Position numbers and translations under genes: made by a program
Source of the DNA: a bacterium
GTDB lineage: Bacteria; Bacillota; Clostridia; Oscillospirales; Acutalibacteraceae
Direction of reading: 5' to 3'
Assembly (NCBI GenBank): GCA_022774755.1
Contig: JALFLK010000009.1
Span: forward strand, 62,001-126,000
DNA length: 64,000 nt
The notes under the pieces: model-generated
The model's input: only the letters and a program-made list of their open reading frames with translations
What the model was told of the DNA's origin: nothing
Databases searched by the model: none
Shown: piece after piece, positions 7,573 through 16,326 of the stretch
Position numbering within the stretch: position 1 is the stretch's first letter
How the letters are laid out: the number at the start of each line of letters is the position of its first letter

Positions 7573-7750
7573 GTAGAGTGTTATATTTTTTTAAAAAGTG
7601 AGGCGAAAAAAATGGATGCAGACGGTAATAAAGGCACACACGGGCGAAGTTTCGCATTATACGGATGTACTTTTGTCGGTGCGTTCGTTGTTTTTTGATA
7701 AAACTTGCCTTGTGTCTTTACTCCGAATTATGAATTAAGGAGGAAAGATA
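7573..7750 (+). promoter_or_regulatory. Structured 5' leader of mgtE (candidate regulatory RNA)
   Basis: The leader has a long-range helix: AAAG (7630-7633) with CTTT (7716-7719), ACACA (7636-7640) with TGTGT (7711-7715) and GGC with GCC inside, enclosing a GCGA/TCGC hairpin near 7645. Closing this helix would leave the mgtE ribosome-binding site (AAGGAGG at 7737) about 18 nt downstream. Most mgtE genes of this phylum are controlled by the M-box Mg2+ riboswitch; apart from a GTGAGGC heptamer at 7599 I cannot find its conserved core. Regulation is inferred from structure and context only. Confidence 0.45.
7612..7698 (+). CDS. Candidate 28-residue leader peptide upstream of mgtE
   Basis: ATG with a GTGAGG ribosome-binding site 8 nt upstream, 28 codons and a TGA stop. 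The peptide begins MDADGNKGTHGRS and ends in a hydrophobic stretch (CTFVGAFVVF). It lies wholly inside the mgtE leader and overlaps the 5' strand of the leader helix, so translating it would alter the fold. It could be a chance frame; conservation would decide. Confidence 0.35.
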   Translation: MDADGNKGTHGRSFALYGCTFVGAFVVF

Positions 7751-9121
7751 ATGGAAAATACTCTAACGCCCTTGACCGAAACGATTAAGGTGCTTTTGGA
7801 AGAGAAAAAGTACAGCACCCTGCGGGATATTTTGGAAACTATGAATCCCGTGGATATTGCAGAGCTTTTTGAAGAATTACAGGATGAGAAGGAGCCGATT
7901 TTATTCAGGCTTTTGCCGAAAGAATTAGCGGCGGACACTTTTGTAGAAATGGACGACGAAACCCAGGAATTTTTAATTCACGGTTTTTCGGACAGCGAGC
8001 TTAAAGAAGTAGTAGACGAGCTTTTCGTGGATGATGCCGTTGACATCATCGAGGAAATGCCCGCAAATGTTGTTAAGCGTATTCTCCGCCAGGCAGACCC
8101 CGTGACGAGAAAAGCCATTAATGAGCTTTTGAAATATCCCGACGACAGCGCAGGCTCAATTATGACAACGGAGTTCATCAGCCTGCGGCCTTCAATGTCA
8201 GTAGAAGAGGCGATTAAGCGCATACGCCGTACGGGCGTTGATAAGGAAACTATCTACACCTGCTATGTTACGGATAACCTGAACAGACTTATCGGCATTA
8301 TGACTGTTAAAACCCTTCTGCTTTCCGACGAAAGCGAAAAAGTTGCCGACCTTATGGAGGAAAATGTAATCTCCGTTAATACCCTTGATGACCAGGAGGA
8401 GGTTGCCCAGCTTTTAAGCAAGTATAATTTTCTTGCGCTTCCGGTTGTTGATACGGAAAACCGCCTTGTGGGAATTGTCACCATTGACGACGCTATGGAC
8501 GTTCTTGAAGAAGAGGTGACGGAGGATATCGAAAAGATGGCCGCCGTTATGCCCTCCGACAAGCCATATATGAAAACAAGCGTTCTCGGCTTGTGCAGAA
8601 AGCGTATTCCGTGGCTGTTGATACTTATGGTGTCGGCAACGTTTACAGGCGCAATTATCACAGGCTTTGAGTCAGCCTTGGCGGCAAATATGGCGCTGTC
8701 GGCGTTTATTCCAATGCTTATGTCAACAGGCGGTAACGCAGGAAGCCAGTCGTCTGTTTCCGTAATCCGTGCAATATCCCTGGGCGAGGTAACATTCAAG
8801 GATTTATTTAAGGTTATGTGGAAAGAAATCCGGGTTGCCGTTATATGCGGAGTGGTTCTGGCTGCTGCAAATTTCGTTAAAATTATGATTTGGGACTTCC
8901 GTGGAATGGTTTTTGCAGAGGCGTTCCCGGTGGCTCTTGTAGTGTGCCTTACCTTGGTTGTGGCTGTTACCCTTGCAAAGATGATAGGCTGTTTTTTGCC
9001 GCTTCTTATGGATAAAATCGGCTTCGACCCGGCCGTTATGGCAAGCCCGTTCATATCAACAGTCCTTGACGCATTGTCGCTGCTTGTTTATTTTACATTT
9101 GCAACGATTATTCTGCACTGA
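7751..9121 (+). CDS. mgtE: Magnesium transporter/channel MgtE
   Basis: 456 residues with full MgtE architecture: N-terminal superhelical domain (about 20-125), two CBS domains (about 135-255) that sense Mg2+, a connecting helix, and five membrane helices (about 285-456). The pore segment carries PMLMSTGGNAGSQSS (about 325-339), the family signature. It imports Mg2+ down its gradient and closes when cytosolic Mg2+ is high. The start is fixed by AAGGAGG 7 bases upstream. It is preceded by an unusual leader and followed by a terminator, so it is transcribed alone. Confidence 0.96.
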   Translation: MENTLTPLTETIKVLLEEKKYSTLRDILETMNPVDIAELFEELQDEKEPILFRLLPKELAADTFVEMDDETQEFLIHGFSDSELKEVVDELFVDDAVDIIEEMPANVVKRILRQADPVTRKAINELLKYPDDSAGSIMTTEFISLRPSMSVEEAIKRIRRTGVDKETIYTCYVTDNLNRLIGIMTVKTLLLSDESEKVADLMEENVISVNTLDDQEEVAQLLSKYNFLALPVVDTENRLVGIVTIDDAMDVLEEEVTEDIEKMAAVMPSDKPYMKTSVLGLCRKRIPWLLILMVSATFTGAIITGFESALAANMALSAFIPMLMSTGGNAGSQSSVSVIRAISLGEVTFKDLFKVMWKEIRVAVICGVVLAAANFVKIMIWDFRGMVFAEAFPVALVVCLTLVVAVTLAKMIGCFLPLLMDKIGFDPAVMASPFISTVLDALSLLVYFTFATIILH

Positions 9122-9157
9122 TTATTGATTACGGTAAAAGAAGTTTAAAATTTATAG

Positions 9158-9190
9158 GGACTGCTTGCGTCACAGAGCAGTCCTTATGTT
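9158..9190 (+). terminator. Intrinsic terminator of mgtE
   Basis: GGACTGCT pairs with AGCAGTCC across a 10-nt loop, followed by a T-rich stretch. Confidence 0.7.
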
Positions 9191-9252
9191 TTATTTTGAT
9201 GTAATGCAGAAGAATATTTAAAAATAAAAACGATAAAAGCGAGGATTTAAAT

Positions 9253-9717
9253 ATGTCTGAAAAAGGAAAAACAGCCAGAGAATATTTTGAACAAGGATAT
9301 AATTGCAGTCAGGCGGTGGTGTTGGCATTTGCTCCCGATTTAGGTCTTGACGAAAAAACAGCGGTTCTTGTTTCGTCTGCATTCGGCGGCGGAATGGGCA
9401 GGCTCAGAGAGGTTTGCGGTACCGTAAGCGGAATGTTTATGGTGCTTGGAATGAAGTACGGCAGCGACTCTCCTGATGATTACGGCAAAAAGAAAGAGCT
9501 TTACCGCAGAGTGCAAAGCCTTGCCGAAGAATTCAAACGTGACAACGGCTCAATAATATGCCGTGACTTATTGGGACTGACGGAGAAAAAGCCGGACTCC
9601 TACGCTCCCGAAAAACGCAGTGCAGAATATTACAAAAAGCGTCCTTGCTCCGAGCTTGTGGAGTATGCCGCCAACCTTCTTAACGAATATATAAAACAAA
9701 ATCCCGAGGACCGCTGA
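9253..9717 (+). CDS. C_GCAxxG_C_C family redox-type protein
   Basis: 154 residues. It matches the C_GCAxxG_C_C family (PF09719): YNCSQAVV near residue 16, then FGGGMGRLREVCGTVSGM at about 46-63, which contains the family core, and later single Cys residues in SIICRDLLG and RPCSELV. The four spaced Cys suggest metal or Fe-S binding or a redox role; the family has no established reaction. Start ATG follows GCGAGG. It is probably expressed independently of mgtE because a terminator separates them. Confidence 0.85.
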   Translation: MSEKGKTAREYFEQGYNCSQAVVLAFAPDLGLDEKTAVLVSSAFGGGMGRLREVCGTVSGMFMVLGMKYGSDSPDDYGKKKELYRRVQSLAEEFKRDNGSIICRDLLGLTEKKPDSYAPEKRSAEYYKKRPCSELVEYAANLLNEYIKQNPEDR

Positions 9718-9880
9718 ATGAATACAATCCCGGATTTTGTATGAATTAAAGTCGTTTCAGCTCTGTTAATCGTCGTAGTTATTGTTTAACAAACAGAATT
9801 TAAGTTGCTCATTGTTGCTAAAACGGAAGTGCCGATATAAAGGAATTATCAAATTTTATTATGCAGAAAGAATGTTGATT

Positions 9881-10063
9881 ATGGAATTTAATGAAAAATT
9901 ACAGGAACTGAGAAAGCAAAGAGGACTTACCCGGGAAGAACTTGCAGAAGGGTTATATGTATCCCGTACTGCTGTTTCAAAGTGGGAATCAGGCAGGGGA
10001 GTTCCGAATATTGAATCCCTGAAAGCAATATCTAAATTTTTTTCGGACAGAATTCTGTATTAA
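9881..10063 (+). CDS. XRE-family helix-turn-helix protein, truncated
   Basis: 60 residues forming little more than the DNA-binding domain: LRKQRGLTREELAEGLYVSR, then TAVSKWESGRGVPNIESL, the classic XRE helix-turn-helix. Relatives usually continue after this point (typically with an LLSGE-type linker and further domains), whereas here the chain stops at SDRILY. It may be a degraded gene or a minimal repressor. The start used is the ATG directly before MEFNEKLQEL; an upstream in-frame extension lacks coding character. Its position just upstream of an AraC-type gene may be coincidence. Confidence 0.65.
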   Translation: MEFNEKLQELRKQRGLTREELAEGLYVSRTAVSKWESGRGVPNIESLKAISKFFSDRILY

Positions 10064-10191
10064 AAGGAAATATACAGCGATAAAAAAGTGATATAGCAAT
10101 AAAAATATTGTTGAAACTCCGCAAGTTAAATCAAGCGCTGTGTTTCCTGATTCTGTATAATAAACTCAGACAGTACAAAGGGGGTGCAAAG

Positions 10192-11160
10192 ATGCACGAT
10201 TGGTACAGGAATATTCAAAAAATTGTTGACGAGATTGACAGCTGTATAAAGAATAAAAACGATGAAGACATAACGCTGAGCAGACTTGCCGGTAAGCTGG
10301 GATATTCCGAATTTTATGTGTCGAGAAAATTCAGAGAGATTTCCGGAATGCAGCTTCGGGATTATCTTCGTTACAGAAGGCTTGCTTTTGCCCTGAAGGA
10401 TATCCGGGATACTGACGACGGGATTTTAGATATTGCTCTCAACTATGGATTTTCTTCACACGAGGCATTTACCCGTGCATTTAAGGAGGCATACGGAATT
10501 ACACCTTGCAGATACCGCCAAAATCCGATTCCCGTTGTGCTTCGGACTGTTATAAAGCCCTTTGACTGTTATTTATTAGGAATTGGAGGTACAGGTATGG
10601 CAAAATCAGACGGAAGTGTAAAGACTTATTTTGTTACTATTCCTGCCCATAAGTTTTTGCACATCAGAAATTACGAAAGCATCGGTTACTGGGATTTTTG
10701 GCAAAAACAGAGTCTTATTCCGGGGCAGGACTGTGAAACGATTTGCGGACTTCTGGACAGTATAAAGGGAAAATTGGACGACGCAGGCGGAGATGAAGCC
10801 GACAGCGGCAGCGGTCAGCTTATGGCATTCATTAACGAGCCGACAGGCAGAATATGCAGTTGGGGGATTCCGCTTGCAGAGGCTTACGGCGTGCGTCTGC
10901 CTGCTGATTATGACGGAGAAATACCGCCGCAAATGCAGATTATGGACGTTCCTCAGGGAGAGTACATCGTTTTTGAACACGGTGCCTTTGATTTCGAGAC
11001 TGAAAACGCCGTTGTTGAAGCTGAAATCGAAAAAGCAATGAAAGAGTTTGATTATTCAAAAAGCGGATATATTCTTGATACTGCGCCGGGCAGAGTGTTT
11101 TATTTTTACCACGACTGCAAGCGGTTTTGGAAATATGTAAGACCTGTTAAAAGAGCGTAA
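10192..11160 (+). CDS. AraC-family regulator with GyrI-like effector-binding domain
   Basis: 322 residues from the ATG preceded by GGGGGTG; a longer frame with a TTG start has no ribosome-binding site. Residues about 15-110 form the two helix-turn-helix AraC DNA-binding domain (ITLSRLAGKLGYSEFYVSR, then ILDIALNYGFSSHEAFTRAF and the GITPCRYR end motif). Residues about 145-320 resemble the GyrI-like/AraC effector-binding domain, with IPAHKFLHI near 150 and a VPQGEYIVFEHG strand later. Such proteins (Rob/BmrR-like sensing) bind small, often hydrophobic molecules. Target genes are unknown. A TATAAT box sits about 30 bases upstream. Confidence 0.87.
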   Translation: MHDWYRNIQKIVDEIDSCIKNKNDEDITLSRLAGKLGYSEFYVSRKFREISGMQLRDYLRYRRLAFALKDIRDTDDGILDIALNYGFSSHEAFTRAFKEAYGITPCRYRQNPIPVVLRTVIKPFDCYLLGIGGTGMAKSDGSVKTYFVTIPAHKFLHIRNYESIGYWDFWQKQSLIPGQDCETICGLLDSIKGKLDDAGGDEADSGSGQLMAFINEPTGRICSWGIPLAEAYGVRLPADYDGEIPPQMQIMDVPQGEYIVFEHGAFDFETENAVVEAEIEKAMKEFDYSKSGYILDTAPGRVFYFYHDCKRFWKYVRPVKRA

Positions 11161-11182
11161 AACACGATGGATTATTTTGTGT

Positions 11183-11216
11183 ACCCCCGAGGAGATAAAA
11201 CCCTCGGGGGTTTATT
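11183..11216 (+). terminator. Intrinsic terminator of the AraC-type gene
   Basis: A 10-bp perfect stem (ACCCCCGAGG and complement) with a 9-nt loop is followed by TTATT. Confidence 0.8.
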
Positions 11217-11269
11217 CATATGAAATTTGTCAGCAAATTCAAAATATATTTGATAAGCAATATTGATTC

Positions 11270-11298
11270 TTGATTTTGCGTATATATTATGATAAAAT
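11270..11298 (+). promoter_or_regulatory. Promoter of ilvD
   Basis: TTGATT, 17-nt spacer and TAAAAT, with an upstream TG that makes an extended -10 element. No T-box or leader peptide is seen in the short leader that follows. Confidence 0.6.
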
Positions 11299-11371
11299 TA
11301 AGTGCAAATGAGGATAAGTAATTTTTTACGATTAGTTTTTAATACTGAAAATTCGGGAAAGGATGATACAG

Positions 11372-13030
11372 ATGAACAGTGATAAAATAAAAAAAGGTAT
11401 AAACGCCGCTCCTCAGCGTACGCTTTTGCATGCGCTGGGCTTGACGGACGAGGAAATTAAAAAGCCCTTAATCGGTATTGTAAGCTCAAAAAACGACATT
11501 GTACCCGGTCATATGAACATTGACAAGGTTGTTGAGGCTGTAAAGACGGGCGTGTCGCTTGCAGGCGGCGTGCCTATTGTGTTCCCTGCTATTGCTGTTT
11601 GCGACGGTATCGCTATGGGTCACGAGGGTATGAAATATTCTCTTGTTACTCGTGAACTTATTGCCGATTCCACAGAGGCTATGGCTAAGGCTCATGCTTT
11701 TGACGGGCTTGTTATGGTGCCTAACTGCGACAAAAATGTCCCGGGCCTGCTTATGGCGGCGGCAAGACTTAATATTCCTTCAATATTTGTCAGCGGAGGT
11801 CCTATGCTTGCAGGCAGAGTTGACGGCAAGATGATAAGCTACTCAACTGTTTCGGAGGCAGTTTCACGCTATAAAGTCGGCGAAATAGACGACGAAAAGC
11901 TTAGTGAATACGAAAACAGCGCCTGCCCAACCTGCGGCAGCTGTTCGGGAATGTTTACGGCAAACTCAATGAACTGCTTAAGCGAGGTTTTGGGTATGGC
12001 TCTTAAGGGAAACGGAACAATTCCCGCCGTTTATTCTCAGCGTTTACAGCTCGCAAAGCACGCAGGTATGCAGATTATGGAGCTTGTAAATAACAACATC
12101 CGCCCCCGTGACATTATGACCGAAGAAGCATTTGAAAACGCTCTTACTGTTGATATGGCTTTGGGATGCAGTACAAACAGTATGCTTCATCTTCCTGCAA
12201 TCGCTCACGAATGCGGTATTGATTTACACCTTGACATTGCAAACAATATTTCTGCAAAAACTCCTAACCTTTGTCACCTTGCTCCGGCAGGCGACCACTT
12301 TATTGAACAGCTTAACGAGGCAGGCGGAGTGTATGCAGTTATGAACGAGCTTGCAAAACACGGTCTTATCCATACCGATATTAAAACCTGCACAGGCAAA
12401 ACAGTCGGCGAGAACATCAGCGGATGTGCAATCAAAAATACTGAAATCATAAGAACATACGACAATCCGTACAGTAAAACAGGCGGTATCGCCGTGCTCA
12501 GAGGAAACCTTGCTCCCGACGGCTGTGTAGTTAAGCGCAGTGCGGTAGCACAGGAGATGATGCACCACAAGGGTAAGGCGAGGGTGTTTGACTGTGAGGA
12601 GGACGCTTTGAACGCAATCTACGAGGGCAAAATCAACCCGGGCGAGGTTGTTGTTATCCGTTATGAAGGCCCTAAGGGCGGTCCCGGAATGAGAGAAATG
12701 CTCAATCCTACATCGGCAATTATGGGCAGCGGTTTAGGCAACTGCGTTGCGCTTATTACCGACGGACGCTTCTCAGGCGCAACAAGAGGCGCCGCAATCG
12801 GACACGTTTCTCCCGAGGCAGCCGTTGGCGGCAACATTGCCCTTATACACGAGGGGGATATGATTGAAATTGATATTCCTGCAAATACAATAAATATTCT
12901 TGTGTCCGACGAGGAGCTTGAAAAGAGAAGGGCTCAGTGGAAACCCAGACAGCCGAAAATCACAACCGGATATCTTGCCCGTTATGCAAAGCTTGTTTCT
13001 TCCGGTGCGTCCGGCGCAGTTTTGGACTGA
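11372..13030 (+). CDS. ilvD: Dihydroxy-acid dehydratase
   Basis: 552 residues. It dehydrates 2,3-dihydroxy-3-methylvalerate and 2,3-dihydroxyisovalerate to the keto acids of isoleucine and valine synthesis, using an Fe-S cluster and Mg2+. The cluster ligands are visible in NCDKNVPG (about 118-125) and [10 protein letters not shown] (about 187-196), and the C-terminal [20 protein letters not shown] signature is complete. I chose the ATG after AAAGG; an ATG nine bases earlier overlaps that site. No other branched-chain genes are adjacent, and the gene has its own promoter and terminator. Confidence 0.97.
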   Translation: MNSDKIKKGINAAPQRTLLHALGLTDEEIKKPLIGIVSSKNDIVPGHMNIDKVVEAVKTGVSLAGGVPIVFPAIAVCDGIAMGHEGMKYSLVTRELIADSTEAMAKAHAFDGLVMVPNCDKNVPGLLMAAARLNIPSIFVSGGPMLAGRVDGKMISYSTVSEAVSRYKVGEIDDEKLSEYENSACPTCGSCSGMFTANSMNCLSEVLGMALKGNGTIPAVYSQRLQLAKHAGMQIMELVNNNIRPRDIMTEEAFENALTVDMALGCSTNSMLHLPAIAHECGIDLHLDIANNISAKTPNLCHLAPAGDHFIEQLNEAGGVYAVMNELAKHGLIHTDIKTCTGKTVGENISGCAIKNTEIIRTYDNPYSKTGGIAVLRGNLAPDGCVVKRSAVAQEMMHHKGKARVFDCEEDALNAIYEGKINPGEVVVIRYEGPKGGPGMREMLNPTSAIMGSGLGNCVALITDGRFSGATRGAAIGHVSPEAAVGGNIALIHEGDMIEIDIPANTINILVSDEELEKRRAQWKPRQPKITTGYLARYAKLVSSGASGAVLD

Positions 13031-13115
13031 TTTTTTAATTGTGATTTTTAACAATTTATAGGCTTGGTTTTTGTATAATCGGAGTAAAGTTTAAATTTTC
13101 ATATGCAAATTGCAC

Positions 13116-13156
13116 AACTCACCTTTTGAATTATTGTTCAAGGGGTGAGTTTTTTA
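13116..13156 (+). terminator. Strong intrinsic terminator of ilvD
   Basis: A 15-bp stem (AACTCACCTTTTGAA with its complement, two G-T pairs, 6-nt loop) is followed by TTTTT. Confidence 0.88.
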
Positions 13157-13174
13157 TGCTTTTGGATAATCCTA

Positions 13175-13203
13175 TTGTAATTCTTATACAAAAGTGATAT
13201 AAT
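13175..13203 (+). promoter_or_regulatory. Promoter of the EF-G-like gene
   Basis: TTGTAA, 17-nt spacer and TATAAT with an extended -10 (TGA directly before it). The predicted leader is about 65 nt. Confidence 0.7.
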
Positions 13204-13276
13204 TACCACATCATAGTTTATGTAATTGTAAAAAATAACTATATTTGTTACTATAGGTCGAAAGGAGCATAACATT

Positions 13277-15340
13277 GTGAAACAATATAATGCGAAAAAA
13301 ATATTAAATATAGCGTTGGCAGGTCACAGCGGTTCGGGAAAAACCTCCGTTGCAGAGTCTATTCTTTATCTGACCGGCGCAACAGATCGACTGGGAAAAA
13401 TATCCGACGGAAACACAACCCTGGATTTTGACACCGAGGAAATCAAGAGAAAAAGCTCGGTTATGACTGCGGTTGCGCCTGTTGAATGGAAAAATACAAA
13501 GATAAACCTGATTGATACTCCCGGTCTGTTTGACTTTGAGGGAGGCGTGTACGAGGGTATGCGTGCGGCGGATTCGGCATTGATTGTAGTATCCGGCAAG
13601 GACGGAGTAAATGTGGGAACCGAAAAAGCCGTTAAAATTGCAGAGAAACAGGGGCTTACCAAGATTTTCTTCGTAAACGGTCTTTGCGACGAAAGCGCAA
13701 GATTTTACAGGGTTTTTGAAAATCTAAAGGCAACCTTCGGTCCGTCGGTTTGTCCTGTTGTAGTTCCGTATATTGTGGACGGTCAGGCTAATATATATGT
13801 AAATCTTTTTGAATACAAGGCTTATAAATATGAAAACGGTACGGTAACAGCTACGGATATGCCCGATATGGGCGACAGGTTTGAGGGTCTGCGTGAGGCT
13901 ATTAAGGAGGCGGTTGCCGAAACCTCGGAGGAGCTCCTTGATAAATTCATTATGGGCGAGGAGTTTACCCCCGAAGAAATTATTATGGGCGTAAGTCAGG
14001 GCGTCAAAGACGGCACAATCTGCCCGGTATTCTGCGGTGACGCACACAACACCTTTGCAATCGACCAGCTTCTCAACAGCCTGGTATGGCTTGCCCCGAA
14101 GGCCTGCGACAAAGGCGACGAAATCGGCGTTGACCCTAACGGAGAGCCTGTTGAGGTCAGCGTAAATGAAGACGCGGCTACAGCGGCAATCGTTTTCAAA
14201 ACTGTTGCTGACCCCTTTGTAGGCAAGCTTTCATACATAAAGGTAGTGTCGGGCAAAGTGTCCGTTGATACTCCTCTTATCAATATGCGCACGGGAAGCC
14301 AGGAAAGAATTACAAAGGTTATTACCGTTAAGGGCAAAAAGCAGGAGGACGCCGCCTACATAGGCGCAGGCGATATAGGCGCAATTCCAAAGCTTGCATC
14401 AACAAAAACAGGAGATACCCTTTGTTCTCCCTTGAGAAAGGTTACTCTTGACGGCATTGATTATCCTGCCTCCTCATATTCAATGGCAATTTACCCGGCT
14501 AAAAAAGGCGACGAAGATAAGGTCGCACAGGGAATTGCTAAAATCAGCGAGGAGGATCCCACCGTTAAGCTGACAAATAATCACGAAACCCACGAGATGA
14601 TTCTTTCAGGTATGGGCGAACAGCACCTTGATGTGGTTATCTCTAAGTTAAAAACAAAATATAATGTTGACGCATCCCTGCAGCAGCCGAAGATTGCATA
14701 CAGAGAAACTATCCGCAAGAGCGTTAAGGTTCAGGGCAGACACAAAAAGCAGTCCGGCGGTCACGGCCAGTTCGGCGACGTATGGATTGAGTTTGAACCC
14801 TGCGATTGCGACGGATTGGAATTTGCAGAGAGAATTGTGGGCGGAGCAGTACCAAAGGGATTTTTCCCTGCTGTTGAAAAAGGACTGCGTGAGTCAATAC
14901 AGAAAGGACCTCTGGCAGGTTATCCCATGGTGGGAGTTAAGGCTACCCTTTACGACGGCTCGTACCACCCTGTTGATTCATCGGAAATGTCCTTTAAAAT
15001 GGCGGCAAGTATCGCATACAAAAACGGTATGCCCCAGGCTTCTCCTGCATTGCTTGAGCCAATCGGCGCCTTGCATGCAACCGTACCCGATGCAAATATG
15101 GGTGATGTTATGGGCGAAGTCAACAAGCGCAGAGGCAGAGTGCTGGGTATGAATCCTGCCGAAAACGGAATGCAGATAGTAGAGGCAGAGGTGCCTATGG
15201 CTGAAATGAGCGATTTCGCTACATATATCCGCCAGGTAACTCAGGGCAGAGGCTCCTTTGTGTTTGAGTTTGTCCGTTATGAGGAAGCCCCGGCAAATGT
15301 CGCCAAAAAAGTAATAGAAAACTCTGAAAATAAAGAATAA
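13277..15340 (+). CDS. Elongation factor G-like GTPase (EF-G paralogue)
   Basis: 687 residues, GTG start after AAAGGAG. The five-domain EF-G layout is present: G domain (about 8-280) with P-loop AGHSGSGKTS and DTPG, domain II (about 300-390), then domains III-V, with RGRVLGM and GRGSFVFEF near the end. The G2 region is MTAVAPVEW-like rather than the RGITI type of translocation EF-G, which marks it as the EF-G-like paralogue group. The usual G4 motif NKxD reads NGLCD here, losing the Lys that helps select guanine. It is not beside rpsL/rpsG/tuf, so it is not the main fusA. Its ribosomal role is not established. Confidence 0.88.
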   Translation: MKQYNAKKILNIALAGHSGSGKTSVAESILYLTGATDRLGKISDGNTTLDFDTEEIKRKSSVMTAVAPVEWKNTKINLIDTPGLFDFEGGVYEGMRAADSALIVVSGKDGVNVGTEKAVKIAEKQGLTKIFFVNGLCDESARFYRVFENLKATFGPSVCPVVVPYIVDGQANIYVNLFEYKAYKYENGTVTATDMPDMGDRFEGLREAIKEAVAETSEELLDKFIMGEEFTPEEIIMGVSQGVKDGTICPVFCGDAHNTFAIDQLLNSLVWLAPKACDKGDEIGVDPNGEPVEVSVNEDAATAAIVFKTVADPFVGKLSYIKVVSGKVSVDTPLINMRTGSQERITKVITVKGKKQEDAAYIGAGDIGAIPKLASTKTGDTLCSPLRKVTLDGIDYPASSYSMAIYPAKKGDEDKVAQGIAKISEEDPTVKLTNNHETHEMILSGMGEQHLDVVISKLKTKYNVDASLQQPKIAYRETIRKSVKVQGRHKKQSGGHGQFGDVWIEFEPCDCDGLEFAERIVGGAVPKGFFPAVEKGLRESIQKGPLAGYPMVGVKATLYDGSYHPVDSSEMSFKMAASIAYKNGMPQASPALLEPIGALHATVPDANMGDVMGEVNKRRGRVLGMNPAENGMQIVEAEVPMAEMSDFATYIRQVTQGRGSFVFEFVRYEEAPANVAKKVIENSENKE

Positions 15341-15349
15341 TTTAAAAGA

Positions 15350-15380
15350 CGGGACATTCCTCTTGGGAATGTCCCGATTT
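15350..15380 (+). terminator. Terminator-like hairpin between EF-G-like gene and amidohydrolase
   Basis: A perfect 11-bp stem (CGGGACATTCC and complement, 5-nt loop), but only a short ATTT follows before the next ribosome-binding site. It may be a partial terminator that allows read-through. Confidence 0.55.
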
Positions 15381-15394
15381 ACAGGGGGATATTT

Positions 15395-16216
15395 ATGATA
15401 ACCGATATACATATGCACATTGGCGGAGAGGCGCTGGGTTTTCATATGACCAAGGAAATGGTGCTGGAGGTTTTTGAAAAATACAACGTTGGCTACGGTA
15501 TGATTTCTGACTGCGACGGCGGTGAGTGCGACAATCAGCATAACATTATTCCGGAGGAACTTCAGGTTACGCAGGAGGAGTCTTTGAGAAACGCCGTGGA
15601 ATTTGCCCGTGAAAATCCCGGAAAGTTTTGTGTTGCGGCGTGGATAAGACCTCGTGTTCAGGGAATAACAGATGAATTTTGCAATATTGTTGAGGAAAAC
15701 CTTGATATTATAAAAGCCATAAAAATTCACCCGTTTGCCTCCGATGTTTCTCCTGTTGATAAAAGAGTGATTCCATACATTGAATTAGCAAAAAAGCATA
15801 ATCTATTTATTATTTCTCATACAGGCGGAAGCGAAAAAGCCTCTTGCGAGAACCTTTATCGGGCGGCAAAAATGTTCCCGTCCATCCCCTTTGTTATGGC
15901 GCATATGGGGCTTGGCACAGATAATTCTCAGGCGCTGGAGTTGATGAATAAAGCCGACAATCTGTTCGGCGATACGGCGTGGGTGCCGATGGAAACCGCC
16001 GTAAAAGCCGTGGAAAGATTCGGAAGCGAAAAGATGTTTTTTGGCACGGACGCTCCCATTGACGGCGTGGATACATACAAGTGCAATCCAAGGGGAGAGA
16101 GGTCTGTGTATGTTGACTATTTTGAAAAACTGCCTCAGATAATCGGTGACAGAGCGTATGAAGATTTGATGTATAAAAACGCACGGGACATTTTAAATGT
16201 ATATCCTGCAAAATAA
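15395..16216 (+). CDS. Metal-dependent amidohydrolase (Amidohydro_2 / TIM-barrel hydrolase)
   Basis: 273 residues. The metal site of the family can be followed along the barrel: HMH at residues 6-8, KIHPFA at about 109-114, SHTGG at about 138, AHMGLG near 169 and GTDAP near 211. It resembles the aminocarboxymuconate decarboxylase/uronate-hydrolase-like group rather than TatD nucleases. The substrate is not readable. The start follows CAGGGGG. It lies 54 bases after the EF-G-like gene and may be reached by read-through. A bidirectional terminator follows. Confidence 0.82.
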   Translation: MITDIHMHIGGEALGFHMTKEMVLEVFEKYNVGYGMISDCDGGECDNQHNIIPEELQVTQEESLRNAVEFARENPGKFCVAAWIRPRVQGITDEFCNIVEENLDIIKAIKIHPFASDVSPVDKRVIPYIELAKKHNLFIISHTGGSEKASCENLYRAAKMFPSIPFVMAHMGLGTDNSQALELMNKADNLFGDTAWVPMETAVKAVERFGSEKMFFGTDAPIDGVDTYKCNPRGERSVYVDYFEKLPQIIGDRAYEDLMYKNARDILNVYPAK

Positions 16217-16290
16217 GGTAAAACTAAAATCATCACCCAAGCTCAGAATTATTGCTGAAACTCAATATTGGCGTTAATGCTAAAATAAGA

Positions 16291-16326
16291 AACGACCGCT
16301 TTGTATTTGTTACAACAGCGGTCGTT
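16291..16326. terminator. Bidirectional terminator between convergent genes
   Basis: AACGACCGCT (16291-16300) pairs with AGCGGTCGTT (16317-16326), with T-rich sequence beyond both ends. The right arm overlaps the stop codon of the minus-strand gene. Confidence 0.75.

Noticed and set aside
7590-7750. M-box Mg2+ riboswitch before mgtE
   Set aside because: Only a GTGAGGC heptamer is shared. The conserved inner motifs of the M-box are not visible, so I do not call it.
8263-9054. 263-residue open frame antisense to mgtE
   Set aside because: Rich in Ser, Thr, Ile and Arg from reading a real gene backwards; no start signal. mgtE is unambiguous.
14978-15730. 250-residue minus-strand frame across the EF-G-like gene and amidohydrolase
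   Set aside because: Spans two clear plus-strand genes and their terminator; composition is that of a shadow frame.
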